Assembly (NCBI GenBank): GCA_024405235.1
Contig: JAKSPA010000003.1
Coordinates: 1-20,859 of the forward strand
Origin: Lentisphaeria bacterium
Lineage (GTDB): Bacteria > Verrucomicrobiota > Lentisphaeria > Oligosphaerales > Oligosphaeraceae
Reading direction: 5' to 3'
Length of the DNA: 20,859 nucleotides
In this document: piece after piece, positions 7,995 through 15,673 of the stretch
Numbering within the stretch: the first letter of the stretch is position 1
How the letters are laid out: each line of letters starts with the position of its first letter
The notes under the pieces: model-generated
Database searches by the model: none
Told to the model about the DNA's origin: nothing
Seen by the model: the letters and a program-made list of their open reading frames with translations, nothing else
Position numbers and translations under genes: made by a program

Positions 7995-8721
7995 CGAAGC
8001 CCCTCCAAACGCGCTGCTGCCCAGCATTGGCATTTATGCATGGATGGCGCTTTGGACTGCCGTCGTCTTTGCGCTCGAAGCACTTCCGTTCGTCATCGGA
8101 CTATGTCTTCCAAAATGGCCGCGCAGATGGGTGATGCGTCATCTTGCGCTCTTCTGGGGGACGGTCATCGTCCGCTTTGCGACATGGCCCTTCATACGTG
8201 TCAGACGGACAGGTGAAGCGCCTATTGCAGAGCCCGCCATATTTGTCTGCAACCATCGTTCCGCCTTCGATGCTTTTCTCGTTGCGGTAGTCGGTAAGGC
8301 GATGATCCAGGGCGTGAACGACTGGCCGCTGAAACTGCCTCTTGTGGGATTCGTCGCACGGCAGGCAGGCTATTTGGACATCACCGCCCAGCCCTACGAA
8401 GAGATCTGCGAGGAGATTCGTCAGGCAAGAGCTCACGGCATTTCGGTCGTGGTGTTTCCGGAAGGACATCGTTCCGGCGACTCGCCGCTCCAGAATTTCC
8501 GCAGCGGAATTTTCCATGCGGCGAGAACTCTCGGCATGCCAATACAGCCAATTGTGATCAGCGGCAATCAGCGCATTCCTGACATGCGTTTCAGAATGGC
8601 GCCTGGACGCATTCAAGTGGAAATTCTGCCTGCGGTGTCTTCTGAAGCAATTCTTGCCTTCCCGAACGCATTCACTCTCAAGCAACACGTCCGTTCGGCG
8701 ATGATGCTGCGCGGTGCGTGA
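7951..8721 (+). CDS. PlsC-type 1-acylglycerol-3-phosphate acyltransferase-like protein
   Basis: About 256 residues. A hydrophobic N-terminal segment (ALWTAVVFALEALPFVIGLCLP) anchors it to the inner membrane. The LPLAT motifs are intact: block I NHRSAFD (His102, Asp107, an HX4D motif) and block III FPEGHRSGDS (near residues 169-176), then PIQPIVISG. Such enzymes move an acyl group from acyl-ACP or acyl-CoA to a lipid or other alcohol. The start is uncertain: ATG at 7951 gives a 44-nt overlap with the ACP gene, ATG at 7933 gives 62 nt, and ATG at 8044 would cut the hydrophobic segment. A faint GGA lies 6-8 nt before 7951. It ends in a GTGA overlap with a possible start of the ligase gene. It may attach the finished chain to a membrane lipid. 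Confidence 0.85.
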   Translation: MQPSIQTKSASRDSSEAPPNALLPSIGIYAWMALWTAVVFALEALPFVIGLCLPKWPRRWVMRHLALFWGTVIVRFATWPFIRVRRTGEAPIAEPAIFVCNHRSAFDAFLVAVVGKAMIQGVNDWPLKLPLVGFVARQAGYLDITAQPYEEICEEIRQARAHGISVVVFPEGHRSGDSPLQNFRSGIFHAARTLGMPIQPIVISGNQRIPDMRFRMAPGRIQVEILPAVSSEAILAFPNAFTLKQHVRSAMMLRGA

Positions 8722-8747
8722 TTCGGATTGATTCATTTTTGTTTTCA

Positions 8748-10037
8748 ATGTCTTTTTTCAATTGCCATAACGATTTGGGACTGCGCCTCTCGCCCGACGA
8801 GATTCGCATAATGCAGGAGAAGCTCCTTAACGAGCACCTCCAGCACCTGCGGAACGATTCGCCATACTATCGCAGAACTCTCGCGGCGTTTCCAGACAAG
8901 ACCTATACGCTGGACAGCCTGCAGGAGCTTCCGATAACCGCGAAAAGCGACTACGCCGAACAAGGCGCCGATTTCATCGCCGTTCCCCAAAACGAAATCG
9001 CCGATCTCGGACTGACAAGCGGCACGACAGGACAGCCTTGTCTCATCGCCTACACGAAACGTGATCTCGAACGTCTAGGCTATTCCGACGCCACCGGCTT
9101 CCTCGCCGCTGGAATGCGGCCAGGCAACAAATGCCTTCTGACATGCACGTTGGATCGATGCTTCATCGCAGGAATGGCATACTACAACGGCGTCGTCGCA
9201 TTGGGAGGCGCAGGAATACGAAACGGCCTGAACACGGTCGAAAGCCACGCGGAAATTCTGGCAAGACTCAAGCCAGAGGCCATCGTCGGCGTTCCTAGTT
9301 TCCTCGCTCGACTCGTGCAGTATCTGCAGGACAACCACATCGACGGACATTCCGTCAAAACCGTCGTATGCATAGGCGAACCGCTGCGCGGCTCCGATCT
9401 GCAGTTGACGGAACTCGGCAAGAAACTCAACGATTATTGGCCTGGCGCCGCTCACTCGACATACGCCGCCAGCGAAACGCAGAGCAGCTTCACGGAATGC
9501 GCTGAATGCGCAGGCGGACATCCAGCCGCCGATCTCGTGATTCCTGAAATTCTGGACAAGAACGGCAACCGTCTGCCTGACGGCGAAATCGGTGAAATCG
9601 TCCTCACGCCGCTGCAGGTGCAAGGCCTTCCGCTGCTGAGATTCCGCACTGGCGACATGGGATTCATTATTCCAGGCGAATGCCCATGCGGACGACACAC
9701 AAAACGTCTCGGCCCAATTGTCGGACGCAAGGCGCAGATGCTCAAAGTAAAAGGCACAAGTATATATCCTGCAAGCATCTACAATGCTTTGGACTCAATC
9801 CAGGGCGTGGAGGAATACTTTCTTGAAATCAACGGCAGCTCACTTTCGGACGAAATCACCATCGCAATAGCGATTTCGCCTGAGCATCCAGAGCTCACGG
9901 AGAACGAACTGAAGGACCGCATCGCCGTCCGCACGCGCGTCCGTCCGAACATCCGCATAGTCTCTCTGGAGGACGCGCGGCGCCATGTCTACGGCCGCTC
10001 AAGAAAACCTGTGAGATTCTTCGACTACAGAAAATAG
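8748..10037 (+). CDS. PaaK-like AMP-binding acyl/aryl-CoA or ACP ligase
   Basis: Predicted 429-aa adenylate-forming enzyme of the phenylacetate-CoA ligase family. The ATP loop is LTSGTTGQP (residues 89-97). Other landmarks are YAASETQSSF, LLRFRTGDMGF, the Cys-rich CPCGRHTKRLGPIVGR and the KGTSIYP region of the C-terminal lid. Length fits PaaK-like proteins better than the longer 4-coumarate ligases. It would activate a carboxylic acid starter, perhaps aromatic, with ATP and hand it to CoA or directly to an ACP. The start could also be GTG at 8718, giving a GTGA overlap with the acyltransferase stop and 10 more residues; I prefer the ATG because the extra residues have no family counterpart that I know. 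No SD is visible at either. No ammonia lyase or other starter-making enzyme is in the window. Confidence 0.85.
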   Translation: MSFFNCHNDLGLRLSPDEIRIMQEKLLNEHLQHLRNDSPYYRRTLAAFPDKTYTLDSLQELPITAKSDYAEQGADFIAVPQNEIADLGLTSGTTGQPCLIAYTKRDLERLGYSDATGFLAAGMRPGNKCLLTCTLDRCFIAGMAYYNGVVALGGAGIRNGLNTVESHAEILARLKPEAIVGVPSFLARLVQYLQDNHIDGHSVKTVVCIGEPLRGSDLQLTELGKKLNDYWPGAAHSTYAASETQSSFTECAECAGGHPAADLVIPEILDKNGNRLPDGEIGEIVLTPLQVQGLPLLRFRTGDMGFIIPGECPCGRHTKRLGPIVGRKAQMLKVKGTSIYPASIYNALDSIQGVEEYFLEINGSSLSDEITIAIAISPEHPELTENELKDRIAVRTRVRPNIRIVSLEDARRHVYGRSRKPVRFFDYRK

Positions 10038-10047
10038 CACACGCACC

Positions 10048-10656
10048 ATGCGCACATTTCTAGCAATCATTCTGCTTTTCGCGACGGCGCTCTTCGGCGA
10101 GTCGCTTGAAGAGTTCACACAGAGACTTCGCGAGAAGATGATTCCCGTGGAGACATACAATGGCGAATTCATTCAGACGCGCGAGCTGAACGCGCTTGGC
10201 ATGACTCTTGAATTCAGAGGGAAAATGCTTTATGAAAAGGACACCTGCAGCATCCTCTGGCGCGTGGAAAAGCCAATCAAGGGCGCCTTCCGCATCCACA
10301 AAGGCGTCATCGCCCACTGGGATGGCGACAGCGGCAAAAGTCTTGAGGCCTCCGCCGAACGCTACTCTTGGGTGAAAGTCGTTCAGGAACGATTGACTGA
10401 ATGGATTAAGCTCGATTTGCGGAAACTGGAGGAATACACTGATTTGAGCATGGCTGGAGAGCGACGCATTCGCGCAGTCGCCAAGGAGGACGGCATTCTG
10501 AAAAAAGTCGCCGAAGCGATTGAAATCGAATTCACGGAAGATTTGACGCGCGCGGAAACCATCACCATCGAAGAGAAATCAGGCGACAAGCTGATCATAA
10601 GATTTCAGGAACCAGTCTTGAACAAACCGCTCACTGAAAAGGATTGGGAATTTTGA
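10048..10656 (+). CDS. LolA-like outer-membrane lipoprotein carrier protein
   Basis: Predicted 202-aa periplasmic protein. MRTFLAIILLFATALFG is a Sec signal peptide with likely cleavage near residue 17. The mature part fits the LolA fold: YNGEFIQTRELNALGMTLEFRG, a LYEKDTCSILWRVEKP strand pair and later strands including AIEIEFTEDLTRAETITIEE. LolA-like proteins of this kind sit next to MMPL exporters in aryl polyene clusters and are thought to shuttle the lipid product or a lipoprotein across the periplasm. The same arrangement is seen here: the MMPL gene overlaps its last codons. The start ATG lies 10 nt after the ligase stop without an SD. It is the second LolA-fold protein of the block. Confidence 0.85.
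   Translation: MRTFLAIILLFATALFGESLEEFTQRLREKMIPVETYNGEFIQTRELNALGMTLEFRGKMLYEKDTCSILWRVEKPIKGAFRIHKGVIAHWDGDSGKSLEASAERYSWVKVVQERLTEWIKLDLRKLEEYTDLSMAGERRIRAVAKEDGILKKVAEAIEIEFTEDLTRAETITIEEKSGDKLIIRFQEPVLNKPLTEKDWEF
10637..10655 (+). promoter_or_regulatory. SD-like AAAAGGA that favours the TTG start at 10653
   Basis: AAAAGGA at 10637-10643 lies 9 nt before TTG 10653 and almost touches the other candidate TTG at 10644. This spacing favours 10653, where TTG and the previous gene's TGA overlap as TTGA. It is one of very few SD-like sequences in the block. Confidence 0.4.
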
Positions 10657-13556
10657 ACCTGTCGCGTCTTCTGCAAATAGTCTCTGCACACCGCACCATC
10701 GTCTGGACGGCAGCGGTTGTGCTGTTTGTACTGGCGCTTGTGATCGCCATTCGCGGAAGGTACGAAAACGGAATCGACGGCATTTTCGCGAAAGGATCGA
10801 TTTCGCAGAAAACAATGGCTCTTCTGCAGGAAAGCGGCCTCTCGGACAAGTTGGTCGTCAGTTTTCGAAGCGATTCGGAGACGCTTTCAGCCGAACAGAT
10901 CGCGTGGATTGACGGCTTTGCGGACGATCTTTCGGAAATGCCTCAGGTCCGCGAGGCGCTCTTTCGAATCCTGCCTGAAGATCTTGGAAAATCAATGGAC
11001 GAAATCGTCCCTGCGCTGCCGCAGCTTATGCCGCCGCCGGATTTCAGCAATCCGCAGAGCGTATGCAATGACGTGTTTAGGCAGTTGATGATTCCTGCGC
11101 CAGGCGTGGTCTCCTTCGTCAGAAGCGATCCATACGGGCTGAGAACGCGAATCATGGAACGTCTGCAGGCGCTCCGCAAGGCGTCAGGCGTGCGTCTCGA
11201 TTCATCGAAGACATACCCGGCATCGGCGGACCAGCGGCACGCCGCGATCAAAATCACGCTCAATGTCCCCCACGCCGACAATGCCGCAACCGCCGTGCTT
11301 CTAGATGAAATCGTCGCGCGCACGCGTGAGGCGCCATTCGATCTGCACGCGGCGGTCGTCGGCGCCGCCGTGCACACTCTCGGCAACGAGAGCGTCGTAA
11401 AGCGCGATCTCCGTCTGCTTGGATGGCTCTCGCCGCTCTTTCTCGTGGCGCTTTTCATGATCGTCTTCCGTGGCGATTGGCACTGCGTATGGATTCCCGT
11501 GATTCCGCTTGGCGCGCTGCTCCTTTCCACGGCAATACTTTCCGTCGTCACGGGCGGCATGCAATTCTTCGTGCTCGGCATAGGCGGAAGCATTCTGGGG
11601 CTCGCGGTCGACCAGGGAATACACATCTATCTGGCATGCAGAACCATCGGACGTCGTGAAAATCTTTTGGCGCTTGTCAGGCCGCTGTCGCTCGCCGCAG
11701 GAACATCCATTGCGGTCTTCGCGCTGATGCTTCTTCTCAAAAGTCCTGCGCTTCAACAACTTGGCGCATTGTCTGCAATGGGACTGCTCTTCAGCCTCGT
11801 CGCAGGATTTCTGCTGCTTCCGACACTCGTTCCCGCCGACAAGACAGACAGGCCAGCCGTGGCACGTGCCAGCGCAGTTCGTCGGTTCATGTCACGACGA
11901 AATGCGATAGGCATACTAACGGCTCTTTCCATCGGTTCGCTCGTGCTCTGCACAACGAAACTACGCTTTGAATTCGAGATTTCAAGACTTGATGGTGCGC
12001 CCAAACAGGTTTGGGAAGACGAAGCGTCATACGCTGCCGCATGGGTTCCGCATACGCCGCCGATTCTTCTTGTCAGGCAGCCTGATTCGCCGCAGGCGCA
12101 GTCGCTTATGGAGCGCATCGACGCCTGCGCTCCCGTCCGCCATTCCGATTCCTGGCCGAATGCGGCGCTACGGGCGGAAAATCTCGCCGCATGGCGGGCC
12201 ATTGATCTTGACGCCACTGAAGATTCACTTAGGCACGCAGCCGAAGCTGCAGGCTTGAACCGTTCAGACAAACCAGATTTCTTCGCGCCATTCTTCGACG
12301 GCATACGCGACGGACTCGCGAATCCGCCAGCCGAAGCGCCATCATGGCTTGGAACCGCCTGCAGGCAGCTTCGAAACGGCGATGTCTCAATCGTCTTTCT
12401 AGGCGATACCGACGGTCTTGAGAACGCATTGGCCGCCTCCGACGCCGACGCCGTCCTGCTCTCTCCCGATGCTTTCAGACATGCGCTGACAACCGATTTC
12501 GGCAGACAGCTTCTCATGCTCTTCCCGCTCGCATGCGCAGCGGTTCTTCTCCTCGCAATCGTCATTCTGCGCTCGTGGAAAGGCCTGCTTCTCGCCTTTT
12601 CGACAGTCTTCCTGACGCTCCTATTCACTTGCGCTCTCCTGACAGAAATCGGACGACCGATTACGCTTATGGGCGCCGTCGCCGCCATGCTTCTTGTCGG
12701 ACTTTCCGTTGACTACGGCGTTTTCGCCGCCCAATGGATGAAAGAAGACTTCGCCGCCGATTCCACCATCCCAAAGGCGATAGCGCTGTCCGCCGCGACG
12801 ACTATCTTCACCTCCGCGCTGCTTCTCTTCTCCAAACATCCTGTTCTCTTCGACATAGGACTCATGCTCTCAATCGGAATATCAATCGCCTTCCTTCTGG
12901 CGCGCTTCCTCCTGCCGCCGATCTGCGGGAAGAAGCTCATACGCACATCCGCAATGCCATTGCTGCTGTTCGTGTGCGCTTTAGCACTTTCGTCATGCGC
13001 TACACCCTACCCGAAGCGTGCCAGAATGTATCCGTCCGAAGCCATGCGCGAGATTGCAATGCAGCCAGCGCCACCAGAAAAGATATGCGCGAAAGTCACG
13101 CTCAATTTTCTCTGGATAGACTTTCCAATGGTCATCGCCAGCAATGTCGACTACAGCGAACGAGTCATCAAGATCGTCGGCATGACGTCAGTCGGCACGG
13201 AACTTTTCCACTTCGAGGCATCGCCCGAAAAGGTTCTTTCAGGCGAGCCATTGCCGATAATGCCCAAAATGGCGAGCAAACTCTCTGAAAACATCGCCTT
13301 GGACATGGCACGGCTTCTTCTTGACAACCGTCCTGCCACACTAGCCGCCAAATACTCATGGACACGCGGGAGCCTTCGTTTCAAACGGCGCGGACAGAAT
13401 TTCCTCTTTGCAGGAAATCCACTGTCGCTTTGGAGAAAATCCGTCTGGAAAAACGGCCTATGCATTTGGTCTGTCGAACGTTTGGATGAAGAGGCAAAAC
13501 ATTGGCTCTTCAACGACAACGGCAATTTCATGAAGCTCGATATCGAAATACTCTGA
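10653..13556 (+). CDS. MMPL/RND-family exporter fused to a C-terminal lipoprotein-like domain
   Basis: About 967 residues. Residues 1 to about 760 are an MMPL transporter (COG4258-type predicted exporter), with one N-terminal membrane helix (about 14-34), a periplasmic domain, a block of five helices, and a second copy of this layout. Both proton-relay aspartates are present: Asp320 in LGLAVDQGIHIYLA and Asp687 in LVGLSVDYGVFAA. It would export a lipid-like product across or out of the inner membrane. After the last exporter helix (FLLARFLLPPICG) the frame stays open for a further 200 residues that begin with a lipoprotein-type signal sequence and lipobox (LSSC, Cys782). In aryl polyene clusters a separate lipoprotein gene usually follows the MMPL gene. 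TTG 10653 is preferred over TTG 10644 because of an SD-like sequence. Confidence 0.88.
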   Translation: MNLSRLLQIVSAHRTIVWTAAVVLFVLALVIAIRGRYENGIDGIFAKGSISQKTMALLQESGLSDKLVVSFRSDSETLSAEQIAWIDGFADDLSEMPQVREALFRILPEDLGKSMDEIVPALPQLMPPPDFSNPQSVCNDVFRQLMIPAPGVVSFVRSDPYGLRTRIMERLQALRKASGVRLDSSKTYPASADQRHAAIKITLNVPHADNAATAVLLDEIVARTREAPFDLHAAVVGAAVHTLGNESVVKRDLRLLGWLSPLFLVALFMIVFRGDWHCVWIPVIPLGALLLSTAILSVVTGGMQFFVLGIGGSILGLAVDQGIHIYLACRTIGRRENLLALVRPLSLAAGTSIAVFALMLLLKSPALQQLGALSAMGLLFSLVAGFLLLPTLVPADKTDRPAVARASAVRRFMSRRNAIGILTALSIGSLVLCTTKLRFEFEISRLDGAPKQVWEDEASYAAAWVPHTPPILLVRQPDSPQAQSLMERIDACAPVRHSDSWPNAALRAENLAAWRAIDLDATEDSLRHAAEAAGLNRSDKPDFFAPFFDGIRDGLANPPAEAPSWLGTACRQLRNGDVSIVFLGDTDGLENALAASDADAVLLSPDAFRHALTTDFGRQLLMLFPLACAAVLLLAIVILRSWKGLLLAFSTVFLTLLFTCALLTEIGRPITLMGAVAAMLLVGLSVDYGVFAAQWMKEDFAADSTIPKAIALSAATTIFTSALLLFSKHPVLFDIGLMLSIGISIAFLLARFLLPPICGKKLIRTSAMPLLLFVCALALSSCATPYPKRARMYPSEAMREIAMQPAPPEKICAKVTLNFLWIDFPMVIASNVDYSERVIKIVGMTSVGTELFHFEASPEKVLSGEPLPIMPKMASKLSENIALDMARLLLDNRPATLAAKYSWTRGSLRFKRRGQNFLFAGNPLSLWRKSVWKNGLCIWSVERLDEEAKHWLFNDNGNFMKLDIEIL
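12954..13556 (+). other. Lipoprotein-like segment fused to the MMPL exporter (possible internal start)
   Basis: Within the exporter frame an ATG at 12954 begins MPLLLFVCALALSSC, a hydrophobic stretch ending in a lipobox whose Cys is encoded at 12996-12998. The preceding residues GKKLIRTSA would form the charged n-region. The following 185 or so residues (CATPYPKRARMYPSEAM to the stop) are soluble, beta-rich and unlike MMPL. Size and position match the DUF3261-type lipoproteins that I recall next to MMPL genes in aryl polyene clusters; the family match is from memory and not verified. Either the frame is a true fusion giving a thirteenth membrane helix with a periplasmic tail, or an internal start makes a 200-aa lipoprotein. 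No SD precedes 12954. Confidence 0.6.
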
Positions 13557-13558
13557 AC

Positions 13559-14032
13559 ATGCGCAGAAGAAAAACATATTTCCAGACGGAGTCAGGCGCC
13601 CCGCAACCACTTGAGCTTTCCATAAGACATCGCCTGCATTTCAGTGAAGTTGACGCACTTTCCATCGCGTGGCACGGACACTATCTGAAATTCTTCGAAC
13701 TCGCCCACACGGAACTCATGAGACGCATCGGTCTGTCCTATCAGCGCTACAAGGAAGAAATGATCGGCGCGCCTGTCGCGCAGGCTCATGTGGATTACCA
13801 CAAGCCGCTCATGCTCGATCAGGAGTTCACCGTCACCGCAAGACTCTTCTGGAATGAAGGCGCGCGTCTGAACACCGAATACGAAATCACGCAACTGGAC
13901 GGCACGATCGCCGCAACTGGATATACCGTCCAAATGCTGATCGACATGAACTCCCGCGAGCCTTTTCTGACGCCGCCGCCCATTCTCGCCAATATGCAGG
14001 AGCACTGGAAAAACGGCGAAATCATCTTGTAG
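13559..14032 (+). CDS. 4-hydroxybenzoyl-CoA thioesterase (4HBT/YbgC-like) hot-dog protein
   Basis: Predicted 157-aa hot-dog fold thioesterase. The family signature is clear: FSEVDALSIAWHGHYLKFFELAHTELMRRIG, with Asp32 in the position of the catalytic aspartate and His39/His41 nearby. It is followed by VDYHKPLMLDQEFTVTARLFW. Such enzymes hydrolyse acyl-CoA or acyl-ACP thioesters; in aryl polyene clusters a 4HBT protein is standard and may release or edit chains. The ATG at 13559 is 2 nt after the MMPL stop, and the next gene starts 3 nt after its own stop. No SD is visible. The N-terminal MRRRK is short and basic, and there is no signal peptide. Confidence 0.88.
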   Translation: MRRRKTYFQTESGAPQPLELSIRHRLHFSEVDALSIAWHGHYLKFFELAHTELMRRIGLSYQRYKEEMIGAPVAQAHVDYHKPLMLDQEFTVTARLFWNEGARLNTEYEITQLDGTIAATGYTVQMLIDMNSREPFLTPPPILANMQEHWKNGEIIL

Positions 14033-14035
14033 TCC

Positions 14036-15673
14036 ATGGCATATCTTTTCTCACCACAACTTATTACCCCTTTGGGAGAAACGCCAGAAGCGCTCTTCAA
14101 TGCACTCTGCGACCAAAGAGACGGATTGTCGGGACCGCTGCATTTTCAGGGCAAGGGCAGGCGGCTCGGCGTCTGCCACCAGATTGACCAGCAGGAGGAG
14201 TTTGACGAACGATTCGGAAACGCCCCGCGCCCGACACGAAAATCGCGGGCGTTCAGATTGCTTGACAGACTGCGCGAAAAGCTCCCGCAGAAGCTGCCGA
14301 AGAGACTCTATCTCGCCACAACCGTCGGCGCAGTCGACCTTCTGGAAGATGCCCTTCCAGAGAATGCCTGCGAGACTTCCCGTGCGCTTCTGGACTACGC
14401 AAAAGCACTTTTCGGCGCCGACGAAGCGCTGCTCGTCGCTTCAGCCTGCGCATCAGGCCAGCGTGCGATCTGCCTCGCCACAGATGCCGTGGACCGCGGC
14501 GAAATCGCGGACGCCGTCGTAGTCGGCTGCGACCAGTTGTCGGAATTCGTCACCTCAGGCTTCGCTTCTCTAGGCGCCTTGACCATGGACAGACCACGGC
14601 CATACGATGCCCAAAGAGACGGCATGACTCTAGGCGAGGCCGCAGCCGCGCTGATCGTCGGCGCACAGCCCCCCGAAGGAACTGATTTTCTGCGCGTCGC
14701 CTCATGGTCGGAAAGCACCGACGCCGCGCACATCACCGCGCCTGCACTTGACGGCGCATGGCTCGCGAATGCAATCAGGGACGCTCTCCACGACGGCGTC
14801 GTGCCAGACGGCATCATCGGACACGGCACAGGAACCATCTACAACGACCAGGCGGAAATCGCCGCAATCAATCTTGCGCTGCCGAATGCCGCCATGCCGC
14901 TCTTCTCGCTGAAAGGCAACATCGGACACACAATCGGCGCGACAGGCGTCATACAGACAATCATCGCCGCGCAGATTCTGAAGACGAAACGCTTTCCACC
15001 GCAAATCGGTCTTCAGACGCCAGCCGACAAATGCGGCAGAATCGTTTCGGCGTCAGAGCGTCTTCTTTCCGCAGACGCGCATTACATTCTTACGTTGAAC
15101 GCAGGCTTCGGCGGTTTGAACAACGCTCTGCTGCTGACCGATCTGAAAAACGAAGAGAAGCCAAAAACAAAACAGCAGAACGGAATCTGCGAAATCGTAG
15201 CGCAGGCTTGCGACGACACAGCCGAAAATCTCCGTGCGCCGGAACGCGAGTCGCTGATCGCTCGGGGCGTCATGACTGCAGAAGAGAGCGCGGATTTCAG
15301 ACGCGCCGGCCTTGCCACAAGACACGCAATGCTCGCAGCCGCCAAATGCGCCGCAGAAGCGGGAGCGAATTGGCAAAGCGACGAAATCACCGTCATTGGA
15401 ATTGAAGGCGATGGATGCAAATACAGCAACGCCGCCTATTGGCAGGATTACGTCGTCCACGGCAGAAATCGCGGACGCGGAACGCTTTTCGTAGATACGC
15501 TCTCCTCCATTCCAGCATGCGAAGCCGCCATAGCACTCCAGTTGCATGGTCCCGCAGGCTATCTCTACGGACTCAATCGACAGGCCATCCGCGCAACCGT
15601 CAAAACAGCGCTTGTCCTTGAAATCGTCGCAACGGCAAACGATGCGACAGCCACGCTTCTAAGAATCAAATGA
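14036..15673 (+). CDS. Ketosynthase fused to a C-terminal half-ketosynthase domain
   Basis: Predicted 545 residues, about 140 longer than a normal ketosynthase. Residues 1 to about 368 form a complete condensing enzyme with Cys138 (SACASG), His263 (GHGTGT), Lys293 and His298 (KGNIGHTIGATG). A Lys/Gln/Glu-rich linker (EEKPKTKQQNG, about 370-382) leads to a second module, residues about 385-545. That module resembles the N-terminal half of a ketosynthase (PF13723-like): AMLAAAKCAAEAG, GIEGDGCKYSNAAYW, then TLSSIPACEAAIALQLHGP. It ends before any active-site Cys, so it cannot condense. Separate half-ketosynthases of this type occur in aryl polyene and flexirubin clusters, where they are thought to pair with a ketosynthase and influence chain length. 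The gene ends in ATGA overlap with the glycosyltransferase fusion. Confidence 0.88.
   Translation: MAYLFSPQLITPLGETPEALFNALCDQRDGLSGPLHFQGKGRRLGVCHQIDQQEEFDERFGNAPRPTRKSRAFRLLDRLREKLPQKLPKRLYLATTVGAVDLLEDALPENACETSRALLDYAKALFGADEALLVASACASGQRAICLATDAVDRGEIADAVVVGCDQLSEFVTSGFASLGALTMDRPRPYDAQRDGMTLGEAAAALIVGAQPPEGTDFLRVASWSESTDAAHITAPALDGAWLANAIRDALHDGVVPDGIIGHGTGTIYNDQAEIAAINLALPNAAMPLFSLKGNIGHTIGATGVIQTIIAAQILKTKRFPPQIGLQTPADKCGRIVSASERLLSADAHYILTLNAGFGGLNNALLLTDLKNEEKPKTKQQNGICEIVAQACDDTAENLRAPERESLIARGVMTAEESADFRRAGLATRHAMLAAAKCAAEAGANWQSDEITVIGIEGDGCKYSNAAYWQDYVVHGRNRGRGTLFVDTLSSIPACEAAIALQLHGPAGYLYGLNRQAIRATVKTALVLEIVATANDATATLLRIK

Noticed and set aside
11753..12688. 311-codon minus frame opposite the MMPL exporter
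   Set aside because: Ser/Arg/Ala-rich shadow of the + strand gene, which has clear family motifs.
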